Source: Rostratula benghalensis (taxonomy: Eukaryota > Chordata > Aves > Charadriiformes > Rostratulidae). From it: 64,000 nucleotides of DNA. The position numbers were made by a program, and so were the translations under genes. The DNA lies in contig VXAI01000021.1 of the NCBI GenBank assembly GCA_013399305.1, positions 5,646,031 to 5,710,030 of the forward strand, read 5' to 3'. A model generated the notes under the pieces. That model was not told the origin of the DNA and did no database searches. It saw only the letters and a list, made by a program, of their open reading frames with translations. Positions 47,554 to 61,700 of this stretch are shown in pieces (position 1 is the stretch's first letter; the number at the start of each line of letters is the position of its first letter).

Positions 47554-49275
47554 CTAGAAGCAGAAAGAAATAAAAAATCAAGTCCTTGGGGAAAATAGAG
47601 TTATTTGCCAAATTTCTTCTGGCTGCAGGTAAAGCAGAGGATGTCTGCACGCTGCAAAACCACCCCAGTGCATCACTAATACAGAAAATACCATTCAGCC
47701 ACAGAGTCAGGGGTTGGGAGGTGGCAGCAATTAACTGATGTTTTTGATGAGCTGACGAGAGCAGAGCATTCAGTGCATCCACAGCCAATTTTCTCACCTC
47801 TTTTTAACCCCCTGCTTTTCCAAGTTTCCCTAATTTAAAAACAGCTGAGATTCTCATAGCAAACTGTTGCCTTGAACGCATCTACCAACTCCAGCAGAAT
47901 AGCTCCCTGGACTCCCAGATTAAGGAGTCTCTCTGCCAAAAAACGGCACTGAAAAAGGCCACCATCAGGGAGGAGATTCTCACTGCAACAAAACCAAGAA
48001 AGGCTGTCCAAAAAGGACCACAGTTTGCTTGCTAGTTGCAGTGAGCAAAGTGATGTAAAAAGTTGACAGTTTTTAATTCGTAACATATGAAACAAAGCAC
48101 CTCTGTGCTCATACACTGCGGTATTTTTGCCACAGCCTTTCAAATCCCCAATGTATAAAGTAAACTAAATAAAAGAGCAAAGGGAAGACCTGTTTTGTCT
48201 TTGGTCTTACATTGTGGCCAACAGATTAAATTCTCCTTATCAAAAAGAACAGAAGTAATTTCTAATCAAAAGCATATCACAGTCTGGAAAAACATATTAG
48301 TCTGCCCACGATATGTGTTGAAGAATACAAACTATACAGAAAGGCTTCAGTATTATCCTGGGGAAAAAAAAACTCCTCAGAACAATTTTTTGCTATGGTT
48401 TGCAAAATCAGCCATTGTTACTGGGGTTTTGTACACTGTTGCAAAGACTTTTAAGAACAAAAAAGACAAAATGAAATTAAACAACACATTACTCAGCTAG
48501 CTCATCACCAATGAGACAGCGGTAAGAAAATTAGGCCAAAACCATATCAAAAAAAGATGTGTTTACTGCACTGCTGCAATACATACATACAAATCACAGC
48601 AGAAGTAATCACAACTCCTTTAGCATTTTATCTTAACAACTTTTCTGTTCCGAACAGTATAGAAAGAAAAGGAACAACCCAAAAGTAATGCTTTGTATAT
48701 GCTGTTAAGTTCCTGTTCTACAAAGATTGTGGACAACAAGTTGGGTTTTTTAGAAACTGTCCTGTACACATAAAATCCAAATGAAAGACCTATTTGACCA
48801 AAAGAAACCACAGGAGCAAATGTCTCTGCTATAGCAAATGGCAAAAAGATTCAGAAGATCCCTGCTGCTACATGTTTTTCTTCCCAACAGCCAGCCGATA
48901 CCGATACAGGCACAGAGGCCAAGTCCTGGGCATTAATCTGATAGTCCAGAGCACTGAGACATTTTCTGAAAAATGGACTTTGACACAGGAGACATTTCCT
49001 TCTCCTTCAAACACATCCCCAAATCAAATTATTAGATTTCACCCTGTTCTCCTACAGTGGATATTTTGCAAGAAAATTTCAGCAGTATCACAAAAGAAGA
49101 AAGCTATGGTCAGAAAAGGACAATGATCGAACTATCACAGAAGGGAACATATCTTTTTTAGAGTCCTGTGATAGTCAAGCCTTTTGGAAAAGAAGTTGCA
49201 CTGCTGGGTGACTTCTGTTTCTTCATCGTTTTGAAAAATAAATGTGCCCAAAGGAAAACAGAGATCTCACGCCAA

Positions 49276-49356
49276 AGACAATAGTAAATACTTCACAGAC
49301 AATAGTAAATACTTCAATACTTCCTAATTATAAAATTATAAAAATACTTCCTAATT
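49276..49356. repeat. Two nested short tandem duplications
   Basis: AGACAATAGTAAATACTTCA occurs at 49276-49295 and again at 49297-49316 (period 21). Immediately after, ATACTTCCTAATT occurs at 49317-49329 and 49344-49356 (period 27). Confidence 0.9.
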
Positions 49357-52249
49357 TTAGGACAGAAAGGATGCATGTCAGAATATGCTCTTCTCATCCT
49401 AGAAGCTGAATTTCCTGCTATACTATACAGCTTTAGACAAGTGTCTTAAGAGATCTCAGAAGATCAAAAGCAAGTGATGAGTGGTTTTGGTTGGTTGTTG
49501 CAGCACAGAGTTTTTAGAGAATTACCTGGAATTGCCTTGGCCTACATACCTTTACAGTGCCTGAAGATGTAAGCTAAATCAGCCTCCTCAGACTTGGTGG
49601 GGTGCCCCTGATTCTTCATTATTCCTGTTTGTCCTGTCTCCATCTCTTCAGTTTAATATCACAAAGTCATAAATTTTTTATTGTTCTTAAAATTTCTTTA
49701 GTTTAGGGTTGAGACCATGTTCTCCTAATTCCTGTGTGTCATGGAGGCCTGCTCCAGAGTTGCGCTGACATTTCTCTCAATGAAACAAGTATCACCTGGT
49801 AGAAGTGTATTTTACATATAAAGACTACAGCTTGCACTGTGGCCTTCGAAACCACATGTTGGCTAAATCCACTGTCAAGACTCAGCTAGGGGATAGGGAC
49901 AGACCCTGCAAGAGGCCATGCAGAATGCTTTAGCATGTTACATTTATTTATTAGATTCTAAATGATAATCTGTGTTGACAATAGCAAGAAGAAAATACAA
50001 AATAACCGGGGTAAAGTCAGTAATGGGACAGCAAACATGAAGGACATGCTGATAATCCTCTCTCTGCCTTTGACTCACCATATGGAAATTGCCATAGGCA
50101 TAGCCCCTCATCTCCTTAGACCTAAGAAACATCTTTTCCATTGTTCTCACTGTCAGGAAAAGGTTTAGTGACTCATCAGGAGAGAGGAAAAGGGGAAAAG
50201 CATGATTTGCATAATCTGCAGAAGTTGCCCAACATTTTGTCTTAGAAATATGAGCTATTCTTTTAAATCCCAGGTCCCTGGTAAGGTAATTACACTTAAG
50301 CTTGATTCTGAAACTCCTGAATTCAGTTACAAAACTCACACCCATGTCCACTGCACGAGATTGGGCCTGCAGAGCAACAGGCTTTCTGGAGGTGTATGCT
50401 GTTAAGGACTTGGGATACCACAGTTAAGAAAAAGACTCTGTTTTACATTGCACTATACTGTAAATCTAAGTAATCCAGATAAAAGCGATAGGACTAATTT
50501 AACTAGAAAGAAAAACAAAAGTTTGCCTGTGCGACTTCAGGCACATGTTCTCTAAAAGAGAGTAGCAAGTGACTGGGGGAAAAAAAGAAAAGTCCAAAAG
50601 CGGATGATAAAATGGTCCTTCCCAAGAAATCTACTTCCATTAGACAATTATTTGCTTGAAGGCACCATAGTTCCACAGACTTCAAAACTAATATTATTGG
50701 ACAGAGATGAATAATTAAATAACTTGCAATTTTCCATACAAAGATTGTAAATCAGTGTTTTTATTGAAGTTTTCTTCATACACAATGATACATGCAGCAT
50801 CTTACAAAGCATATCATTACACGCAGCGTCAAAATATCATGTATAAACAACACAAAGATTATGGGATCAAGTTTAGATTTCTTAACAAGTTTCCTTGAGC
50901 AGCACCTTCTTTCTGGTCAATGACATTTCTTTGAGAATATCAGCATTTCACTAAACAAATTGGAATATGTTGCTCCAATTGCCTATCTGATAAGGGCTTT
51001 CTTCCAACACGCAGCCTTAGGTGCACAGCCCTCAAACCAACTGCCACGTCAGCAGTGAATTGCAGTCTGAGAGGCAAATCGCCTGCCAAGCATCCCACAA
51101 TGTCTTGTAAACAGGTCACAGACACTGGAAGTACCTCCATGGTGGGACTTGTTGCTCCACAGTGATGGGAACAGACAGAATCTGAGAGGTGGTTTCCAGC
51201 CCCTTACACCATGCTTAGCTTTGCTGTTGTGAGTTGTTCTCTGAGAAATCAGAATTCCCCGCAATAAGTAGGAGAAAACTGCCAATGTCAGTCACACTCT
51301 ATAGGACTTTGAACTCTAGATACAACTGATCTTTAAATGCTGATTCAGTCTCTTATTTCCAGCTTGCCTTTTCTCACGCAAGCATAGAAAAAACTTCTAA
51401 TTTACAAAACATGTAATTCTCCAGGCCCACTCTCAAATAAAGACAGGATTTCCATGGAACAATGTATGTTTTCATATTGTTTTCTCCAATAAAGGTTAGA
51501 ATCAATAGGCATCTCCTTATCACCAGTTTCAATGAACACCTGTGGATAACAGCAGAGCTGTATCTCATCTGCACCAACAGAACAGAATCACTTGTCCCAT
51601 TACTTTGAGCTAATTTGCACCTTACTCATCACAAAGAAAAAGATGGAAAAAAAAAAAAACTATTGCTGCCTTCTTTGTAAGGCCTCTATCAAAGCTGACT
51701 TAGACTAAAAATGTATGGTGATTGAGAAGGGCTGGTTCTTGCTGCCATAAAATACCTGAGCACTCACCCTGTATCTAACCCAAAGGTCAGAAAGTCTCTG
51801 ATTTTGGACACGACACCAACATTCTCCTACCTGCAAAATATGGGTGCTAACACTTGGCTGTGTGTAAAAGAGGGAGAACTTAATTTCTGGAGATGACTCT
51901 GACAGCAAGCCACACGAAATCAGTACTAAAAGCAGTGAGGCTGAAGTTTTACCCAGTTGAGCAGAAGCATAACTCCTGCCTGCCTCCACTGCCAAACATC
52001 AACTCCAGAAAAGAGGAGAAATGAGGCAACATCCCTAAATTCATGAGACAGCTTTCAACCACAGGAGGCAGTCAGAATGATGGCCAAAGGGCTGGCTTTA
52101 TAAGTCTTTTGGAAATCAGAGTACAATGGATAATAAGAATGTGTATTTATTGTGGAGTTCGCATCCATGATCCACACACTTTTTATAAACACTAATAAGA
52201 ATATGAAGTTGCATTTCAGACCAGGGATTAAAGGTGACCGGGAGGGTGG

Positions 52250-52325
52250 TTAAGTGACTTGCCTTGAAAGAGTTACAGGACTCCCCACTCCCATTGCCCT
52301 GCTCTGACCTCTGAGCTAAGCAGCT
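52250..52325 (-). repeat. Candidate MIR/L2-type ancient SINE remnant
   Basis: GGTTAAGTGACTTGCC followed by GACTCCCCACTCCC and a degenerate TGAGCTAAGCAGCTGAGACA stretch resembles the 3' half of MIR-like elements read on the opposite strand. Short and diverged. Confidence 0.35.
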
Positions 52326-55300
52326 GAGACACCACAGCACTGGTTTAGCTCTCCTGAACACCAGGAGTCACTCCATGGATCATCCCCTACTGAAGAAAGA
52401 TAAGTTGGCAGAAGCTGCTCAGCAATCTTTCAGTTTTCCAAATCCTGTCTGCCTTGCTTAAACCAACACTAACAGAATAATAAAAGAGTTTATGGCTCTC
52501 TGATCCAGGGAATTTCCCGCTTCAACATGCTCATGCTCGAGAGCCCATTTACTGAAAAAAGAGCAAGAAACATGTTTTAAAAGGTAGTGGGTCTTTCCAG
52601 GCTCCTCTTGATGAAATCCCGTCATTTCACAGTAACAGTGATGTTTTATGAGCTTACACACAAAGTCACGCAGCGCTGGTTTTATTCCTCGGGACTTTCT
52701 CCCTGCTTTTGCTAGCAAAGTACTACTTCCTTAGCATTTTACTTAGGTTTTCTGCTTACACCTGACTTTTCTCAGGGCATTGTGCCATTTCATCAGAGCA
52801 ATCTAACCTATTTTGGACTGATGGTAATAATGTCAGAATCAGTTGTGACCGTAAGGATGTTAGTTTGTGTATTGAGCAGATTTAGCCAGCTTACACAAGA
52901 CTAGAGACTTCCTGTTGCTCTAGCCGATATTTAAAGAGATTTGAAAGAAAAGCAACAGAAATTTCTCCTTACAAGAGCAGCAAAATTAATATTCAATATG
53001 GACACTAAAGTTGCCCTGATTTCAGTTAATTGAAGATTTAACTACAAAATTCTCCAGAAATTTTTAGGAGAGAATGCTCAGTTACAAACCTCCAAATTAT
53101 TTCACATGACACTATGAATCAATAACATTTTATGATTAATGATGATCTTCACTTCTTTAAATGAACCTCTCTCAAGCAAAAGATTGCACGAAAGTGATCA
53201 TTTTCAGATATCCTTTGTTAACATTCCACTGGAAAGAATAGTAAAGCTCACACCTTTCTAGTATCTTGTTAATCTTTATGGCTACTGAGCAAACAAAGTA
53301 GGTGTGTTCAAGACTTGAGGATAAAAAAAAGAAATTATCTTTATAACTAAATGTTGAAAAAGCCCTAAATCCTGGGGATTTTATTGTGTGCCCAGATGAG
53401 CTTATCTATGTCCACATCTTCAACCAGTATAAGCCTCCAAATAACTGAAAGACATGTAAAATGAGAAACTCTGAGAACAAGATATAACTTATTGGATTCT
53501 TGGATTTTTCAAAAGGGTATTATCTCCTATACAATTGTAACTTCTCACCACGTTAAAAAGCTATACTTGCATTTTTGGATTCACATTAAAATGGATCATC
53601 TTATGGGTTCAGTCCTGACAATTCAGGATGCAGAAACAAAAATTATGATCCATATTTTTTGAACTGGGCAAGAGGCAGAACTTTGTCCACCTGAAAGCAG
53701 AGCCTTAGACAATCAAATTGTGTTCAGCAGCACAGAAAGGTCCCTTGAGTAAGAAGAAACTCCTACGTTGTGTCAGCCACCATGAGTGTGAAATCTGGAG
53801 TCCATCCTTCTCAGAGGAAGGCAAAGGGAGAAGGAAGCACACCCTGCTCCCCTGTTACCTGGAACCAAGTGTACCATGCACATTTTATGCACCACTACTG
53901 AGAAAAGATGCAATGGTTTGCTATGATATTAATTTCCATCAAACTTCCACTTGATTTGACATAGTAGACAGAAGAGAGAACACGTGTAAAGACAAATAGA
54001 AGCTCAAATTAGAACCAATGTTTCTGTATCATTACTTCTGTGACCTGGACAAAGCAAGCACTTTTGAAAAGGTTCAGTACCGACAGCTTCTTCTAACTAG
54101 TACAGTTTCACACCACCCTAAGGGCACTGCTGCCAGGAAATCACCCAGCAAACAAACAGAAAAGCATTCTCCTGCCTCCATCAGACACATGCTGGCAAAA
54201 GCTCTTCAAAAACCCTTAATTACTTTGATTGAACCAATGTCAAGGGATACTACACAAAAAATTCCCTCTTCCTCTCTCTATACAAGAACTAGGAGTAATT
54301 TCCATTATACTTTCCTCCAAAGAGCTCTAAGTCCACTTTTAGCTATTTAACACTACCAGTCAGTTGTTTGGTTGCGTTTTGAGATGAGCTATGAAACAAA
54401 CCATGGAGAAGCAAAGACTCAGGATCATTTGCTTGTGACACTGTGCTATTTCCTTTCATTTCCTCACTCCTAGCTACGTCCTCACCAGTGCGGACAGAAA
54501 GTCAGTAACTGATAACTGCAAAGCCCTCAGCAAGGTGTTACTGTAATGCAGAAACAGCAAATGCTCAGGGGACAAATACAGGTAGTCAGACTGGTCTAAC
54601 TGGGTTACTGGGTGGTTAGCATGAGGGACAAATGTACAAATGTCACGAAAATGCACAGTATGAAATAGCTTTGTTGCTTAGCTGAGATGACCCAAGAGGA
54701 TCCCATGTACTGATGATCCCTTGAGTTTTGACATTTCTTTCCAAATATAAATGAGACGAGACAACTGCCTTGTATATGGCATCAAAGAAGATGAATTGCA
54801 TCTTTCCTTGCATTAATTGTTCCAGGAGTACAAAAGGACTTAAAAATCAATGTTACTGTTATTCCTTGTAACTAGGGATTATGGGAACATTAAGACCAGA
54901 CAAAAGGGACCTCCCACACTACTGAATTTAAATCCAATTTTGTGTGATACGAAACCTTTCTATTACAATATATTCTACACTCTGGCATACAGTATTGTAA
55001 TTTTCTACATAACGTAAGTAGATAACTACAGATTACATTTAATTATGTAATTAACTGAAATCTAAATAAGAGCTTATGGTGAGTAAATGAGCTGAACTTT
55101 TCACACTTAGTGCTGAATACACAGTAGTAAGGTAGATTTTGAGCTGATTCCAGTTGGTAATGAAGGAAGTAATACAATTTGTCATATCTTGCCTCCTGCT
55201 TGGAAAGGGAAGTGATGTAAGTGGCAACAGAACAACCCGTCATCCACCAGAACCTTTATGATTTTTGAGCTCTCACCATGAATATGGCTCAAAATCCCTA

Positions 55301-55656
55301 AAAATCTGCATTCCAGATAACCTCCTCCCTTTATTGTTGACTTTGGGATTGTGACAAAAACAAGAAATAAAATACTTTTTAAATTGAAAAGTGACTTTGG
55401 ATTATATGACTATTTGAAATAGACTCACTCTCGTGAACATGTGCTAGTGATGGAAAAGTCCCAGCATTTAGAGAGAATGAGGCAATGAAATCAAAGTGGA
55501 TTAATAACATGAAATGTTTAAAGACAGAACAAAATAGAAACATCAATTATTTGTCTGTTTGTACTTCCGATTTTTTTTCCCCAGGAATTGTGATACTTTC
55601 CATTTAAGTAAAAACTGAGACCATATCAGAATCAGTTACAGCCAATGGGACTGTGA

Positions 55657-55696
55657 AACAACAACAAAACAAACAAACAAACAAACAAAAAAAAAA
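55657..55696. repeat. (AAAC)n tract running into poly-A
   Basis: AACAACAAAACAAACAAACA-type repeat followed by a run of nine to ten A. It could be the A-rich tail of an old retro-insertion, but no element body is recognised beside it. Confidence 0.85.
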
Positions 55697-57816
55697 TCGA
55701 GCTCTGTGTGCCATTTTTAAAAGCTCTAGTTTCTGTGTTCCCAGGAAGTACTGAGTTAATGTTAACAATCCTGGGACACATTCACAAGAGTGCTGTGGTG
55801 AATTCCTGAGTATAAAACCACATCAGACCTCTGGGTGTTTGCAGTGGGTTCCTGAAGAGAAGTACGCAGAAACTCAACTGACTGCAGTTGAACTGTGTTT
55901 TTACAGCTTAGAAGCAAAATGTCTGATTTACATCAGTGAAACTCAGGAGCCATTCTGCCAAAGTAAATTATGTGAAGTGGCAACTATATTCTACAACTGT
56001 ACCCAAAAAAAAAGGGGCAAATAAATCAAAGCTGATGAGTCAGATCCTACATACTTGAATTAGACTGGATCTGTAAAGCAAAGACAGCAAGAAAATCTGA
56101 CAATGATAAATGACTGTAAAATAAAATGCGATTAATCAATATGCACTAGGTACATGCATTGGCCAAGAAATTTCTAAGGGTGAAGAAGATAACAGGAAAT
56201 TGTGAAATTAGCTAGATTGAGAGGGCTAGATTCCCTGCTACTCTAGATTTATGATATTTTTGATCTCTTTTACAAGGTAAGTACAGGATGGTTTTTAAAC
56301 AATGCCATGTTTAAGCCTTTTTCACAACCTCTGTTCAGATACAAATGACTACCCAAAGGACAGAAGATTGACTAGCCTGGTCTGCACCTTCCCTCATAGT
56401 GATCAGAAGCTGACTGCACACAGAAAAAAAAGTCAAAAGCAAGAACTGAAATATTAAAGCGCACTATTCTCTCTTTTGCACTGAAGTGCTCTAGTTTCAT
56501 AGGACCAAATCTCATTTTATTCTCAAATAAATAATATCATTTAAAGTTGAAAAATGGGAGTCTTCTTCACGGTAACTCTTTCTGCATCGTGTGTTCTGAA
56601 TAATAATTTATGCAATAGATATTTCCACTGTTATATCTCCACTGCTACTTATTTTTATTACATTCTGGAAATGGTTCAGCATGTTTAAGTCTCACCTGCT
56701 TTCTTAAGATCTTGGGAATTTTCTTGGAGAGACGGTGGCAACACAGCAAAAGAGAGCATTTTCTAAAATCAGGCAGAAGGCACAAGCTCTCATTTCTCTA
56801 TTTAAGAACTGCTGGTCCTTGAAACTTATTCTTCAGCAGCGTGTCTCAACATGACCATTCAAAATCCCAGCACACATGGAAGCTCTCAGCTTTGCTTTTT
56901 CAAAGCACAAATGATTTTTCAAAATGCTTATTTATCTGCCCTGGAATCTCAAAACAATAAACTCTGTGGAACTAATTCTGACAGAGCTTTGCAAATGTCT
57001 GCTTACATGCACACGATTTGGGAAGGGTTAAAAATTATTTTTATAAATCCTGATGCTTTGTTTTCAACATGTCTGAGGCGATTCTGGGTTTGGTGACCTC
57101 CAAGTCTGGAATTCTCATTTGGAAAAGCTGTTCTAAAATACATTTATCCCTTTTTTCTTCTGACAAGTCAGGAAATCTTACAAGGTCACTGTATACTTTA
57201 CTGAAATACTCTGTACCCAAAGGGAAAAGAACAGAGCTGGAAGCCAAAAAGCCATGAGTTCTGTAATCCAGAATTTACATATAAATCAACTTCTAGGTCA
57301 CACAAAATCTCACCAAAAGGACCTAGGAATAAACACCTAATAGGGACAGAAAAAGGATGGGAATTCAGGGCTCTATCCCATCTTCATCAATTATTCTCAA
57401 TCTCATCCACTCAGAGAAGGTGCTTCCAGATAAATTAAAAATCTATTGTTTGCCTCTCCTACCAGTATGCACATTTTACTTGCAGATCCACCTGCTTAAC
57501 TCTGGTCCCCAACGTGCTGCCAATATCCAGTGAGATCTTACTATAGAGATTTGCCTTCTCCAGTTTTTTTAGTTTTGTAAAGCAGTTTATTTAACACAGT
57601 GAGAGGAGCAGTTTGTAAAACAGAAAGCCATTTTCCATCTGTCTGCTATAAAACAGGCATTCATAATTTCTGCCATTGTCTCAGCTACTAATACCATAAT
57701 CCAGTAAATTTAAGGCCTGAGACATCTGGAGAAAACACGATATGTCACAACTGAATAACACCAAAGTGATTGAAAAGATTCAAAAACATCTGTGTTGCTT
57801 CTGGAGTTACCTCACT

Positions 57817-57824
57817 NNNNNNNN
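57817..57824. other. Assembly gap of eight N followed by a C run
   Basis: Eight unresolved bases directly followed by CCCCC. The gap lies in the intron upstream of exon A and does not touch the coding exons found. Confidence 0.99.
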
Positions 57825-58698
57825 CCCCCGTCCAGAACAGCCTGTCCTCATGCCTCCAAGGAGAAACAAGACAGCCATGTTCATTTTGTAAGGGAAAATA
57901 GTGACTGTGTGGCTTAGTCAATAAATAAAAATAAACCACAAGAAAATAAAAATAAAGAAAAGAAATCCCAGCAGAATAGAATCTCCTGCATTACCTCTGT
58001 GGATACACAACAACCTCAACGTCAGCCCTGTCTTATTTATCTACCCTGGAATACAGGCTATCCAACCCAATTTTTATTGCCATGCACTTGAAGCTCATGT
58101 ATTGTGAAGGTATTTCACAAGTAATATGGGCTAAGGCAGGGGAAATGAAGGAGTTTAAACCTTGTCTGAAGCTTTGTGCTCAGGTGTTTCAGGTGTCTCA
58201 TCTCTGATCAGTAGCTGGGTGCTATCCTGTCAGCAAGAAAACTGCAGCAATTCGTCTCTGTAAGCAATATGACATGCAATCAGCACGCTTCAGGTTGATT
58301 CATGCTAAGAAAGCTTATTTGTCTTCTGAAGGGGACTTTTTGTGCATGTTTCTGTAATATGGATGAAGCAGTCTTTGTTACTGTATTATTCTGTAATAAG
58401 ACCTGAGAAATGTGTCCTTCTTCTGCATCTTTAGCTTAATTCTTAAAGTTTTACTTTTTCTCCTTTGTCCCTTAGAAGAGTTGACTTCCACCTGCCTAGA
58501 TCTCCAAAGATCTCTGTGCCTGAAACTTGGATTATTTTTCCAGCTTAATAAAGGGTAATTCCTCCCTCTGTGAAGTTCCCAGGCACTTCATTATGTGATG
58601 GCACCCCAAGATGGCACTGTTTTTCACCCATATGTTGACATTCCCTATGATCCTTGAAGACAAGACGACCAAAACAGTTTTCCTTAAAAAAGTAACAC

Positions 58699-58723
58699 TT
58701 TTTTTTTTTAATTTTTTTTTTTT
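58699..58723. repeat. Double poly-T tract
   Basis: Two T-runs separated by AA on the plus strand. They create a spurious lysine-rich minus-strand open frame. Confidence 0.9.
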
Positions 58724-61700
58724 AGAACAAGTCCAACTTTCATAACAGAGTTTGTAGAGAGGAGCACTAGTAATAACTAGGGGATTTTTTTCAGCACCTG
58801 AAAAAGCAGAAAAGAGGAGAACCTGTTGATAAATGAAATATGACTCATGGAGGTACAGAAGCAAGAGAGAAGGAAGGAAACAGACAGTTCCTGCTTTCTC
58901 AAATACCAGAAATACACGTTTAATGTAGTACTTCATATGTTCCGAAGAAACAGCTAGTACAGACTTGCAGCACAGTTTTGATATCAGGACAGACTGAGGG
59001 TACAAAAAGCATTTCAGAAGGTGCCACTGCCTGCCATGACTTATACTGACCTGTAAGTTAAGAGCTGACATCACTCATATCATGTTATAGCACCCAAACC
59101 TATACAACAGACCAGAGCTGCACCACCTGACATTCACAGATACTATCTATGCTTTACAGATACTATGGTGAGAAGAGCAAAGGAACATAACTACAAGGGA
59201 AATAACGTAAAGTACAAACTAAAAATTTCCCCTGTACATGTTTGTTGAATATACAACATGTCCCGCCTTTGGAGGCTGCATCCTGCTTCTGAAATATGAA
59301 AGATGTGAAGGTTTATAACCCTGGCCTCTCTTACCATCATCATTTTCTTCAGAGGCTCTGACCTTATGGAATGCAAAGTAAATTCTAGCTATGACAGACA
59401 ACACAAAACTTGGTACATGTTACAGTGTGCACAGATTTATAGAGATTAAGAAGAAATTTAATATTTTGCTTGAATTTAAGAGGTAATTTTCTCCCAGTTT
59501 CATTGATGGCCCTTTTCCATTCACTTTCTTTAAATATCTCTGAATTAGGGTTTGATTTTCTTCTGGCTTATGTCAGTGCAAATCAAGAGTTACTAAACAG
59601 GAGTTGCTAAAGATGCAAACCAATGCAAAACTTGTTGTTATAGGAAGATTTAAGGCATTGATCTGGCACAAATGCACACTTATGAAAAAGTTTCAGTCTA
59701 AGTAACTTTTGCACTGAAAATTAAATTAGCTTAGTATATCTGACCAGTTACTGTATGCTTCACTCTATTTTTTTTAACTAAATAAGACGGGAAAATAAGG
59801 AAATGCTTTGGGCATACACACAGCCTAGTATCATATGAAAGACTTTGCCAGCTGAGAGTTGTGAAAGATTTTTTAGCTGAACACAGCTCTGAAAAAAATC
59901 TTTGATCTATTTATTCCCCAATCTGTGGGTGGATGCATATAAACTGAAGAAAAAAAAATAAAAACCCAAGCTATCCAAGCTATGACTTGCAATGCCTGTT
60001 GCTATCATACTTATTTACCTAAGAGCCAAGGCCAAATTGAACTTGACAAAAGGCTACATCTGGCCCTAATTCAGTTTCACTGAATATTAACAAAAGAGCA
60101 ACCAGCAAGTGCTCAAGCTACTCAAGCACCACACACAGCAAAATTCAAAATCATGATCTAAAGGAAACTTTCCAAAAGATTCAGACATTGGCTTCGCTCC
60201 GCTTTTTACTGACCATAACTGTCAAGAGGAGCAGAGTTAAGTCAGGGAAAGACACTCCCCATCACTTTTTTCACCACGATCAAGTGTAACATAAATTTGT
60301 ATATTACTCACCCAGCTGAAATGAGCCTCCCAGACCACATTTCGTCACCACACCTACAAGAGCTGTGGGATCTCAAACCTAAATTTGGAATAAGGATAAT
60401 ATCTGGGGGGGTTTATATATCCTTTATAAACATTTCATTCTCACAAGACTTTGGCTTCTTATAAAACTCTAGATTTAGTTTTACACTCCTCTGTTGGCTT
60501 GTTAGGCTTTGTAAGGAGCCAGCCAATGCATTTTTACTTTTCATATCTTATGAGAGAATTTGCATATCTTAGAACCCTAAGGATGAATATGTTTTGCTAC
60601 CACTGACATGCAACAGGAATGCTGCACAGTAATAAGGAGCTGCAAGCTTTACTTAATTTAAGGCAACAAAATTTTAACTTAGAAGAAATGCCTACTTGCT
60701 TTTAGTTGCTCTATCATCCATCCTTTCCTTTCAGGACAGAGCCAACAATAAACCTCATGTCCCTACAGGAAGATACATAGATAACATCACACAAAGCATC
60801 AAGAAAATGAAAATGTTATGGCAGAAATGAGGCAATACCAACATCTGTGTATGAGGCAACAAGAAAAAGCAACTAGCAATGTTTATAAGCTCGTCAGCTG
60901 TGAAAATATTTGCTCTCTAAAGACTACAAAAACTAACAACAAACCCATGGGTTCTCAACTAATGAATATTTGAAGAAACAAATTGAAGTCCAGATTCTGA
61001 CCCTAAGTTACATCCCTAAGAGACCCACACAGTTTGGCCCACAACACTGATTCTTTTCTTGAAAAGCACAAACCCATAAGACTTCTGCTATTTTTTCAGT
61101 GGAGAAAAAAATTCAAGCTGTCTCACATCCCAGACAGTAAGTTTCTTAGAAAACATATTAAAAAGAAAAAAAAATAACCTGAAACCAGGCATCAAAACCA
61201 ACACGACAGTAAGCCAGCAACAAGGCATTTGAGGCTGGGTTTCCACCACAGCAGTTGGTCAGCATTTAGAGAATCACAGTCATTGTAAGCCATATTTAGC
61301 CAATGTATAAATAACTATGGCCTCTCCCTAATGGACTGACACTTCCTGTAAAATAAAACCATATTTAGCTTAGCACGGCCGAAGTATGCACCCCAAGTAT
61401 GCCAGCAAAAAGGGTGTCATTCCTCATACACGCTATCATCCAGGGGCATATCAGGGGGAAAAGACAGCAGTGGCAGAATGCATGGGCATGAATAACTTAA
61501 ATAATAACCTAATAATAAGTTAAACTTCATAACTTAAAAAACACCTTTAAGAATTAAAGGGGAAAACCAGGATCTCATCAGACTAGACAAGAAACATGCA
61601 TTTAACCAGGCAGAGAAATAAGGTTCTGTCTGAGAGCAAGAGAAGTAGGGGGAGAAAAGGAAAAGAGGGGCTTAAAAAACAAGTTTTAGTCCTCTGAAGT

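Noticed and set aside
47246..47797. 183-codon minus-strand open frame
   Set aside because: It overlaps exon A in another frame and runs through its verified acceptor into the intron.
55657..55696. (AAAC)n tract as the tail of a processed pseudogene
   Set aside because: No recognisable gene-derived sequence on either side, so it is listed only as a simple repeat.
58532..59074. 180-codon minus-strand open frame
   Set aside because: It contains low-complexity lysine runs from poly-T tracts, has no recognisable domain and lies in intron sequence.
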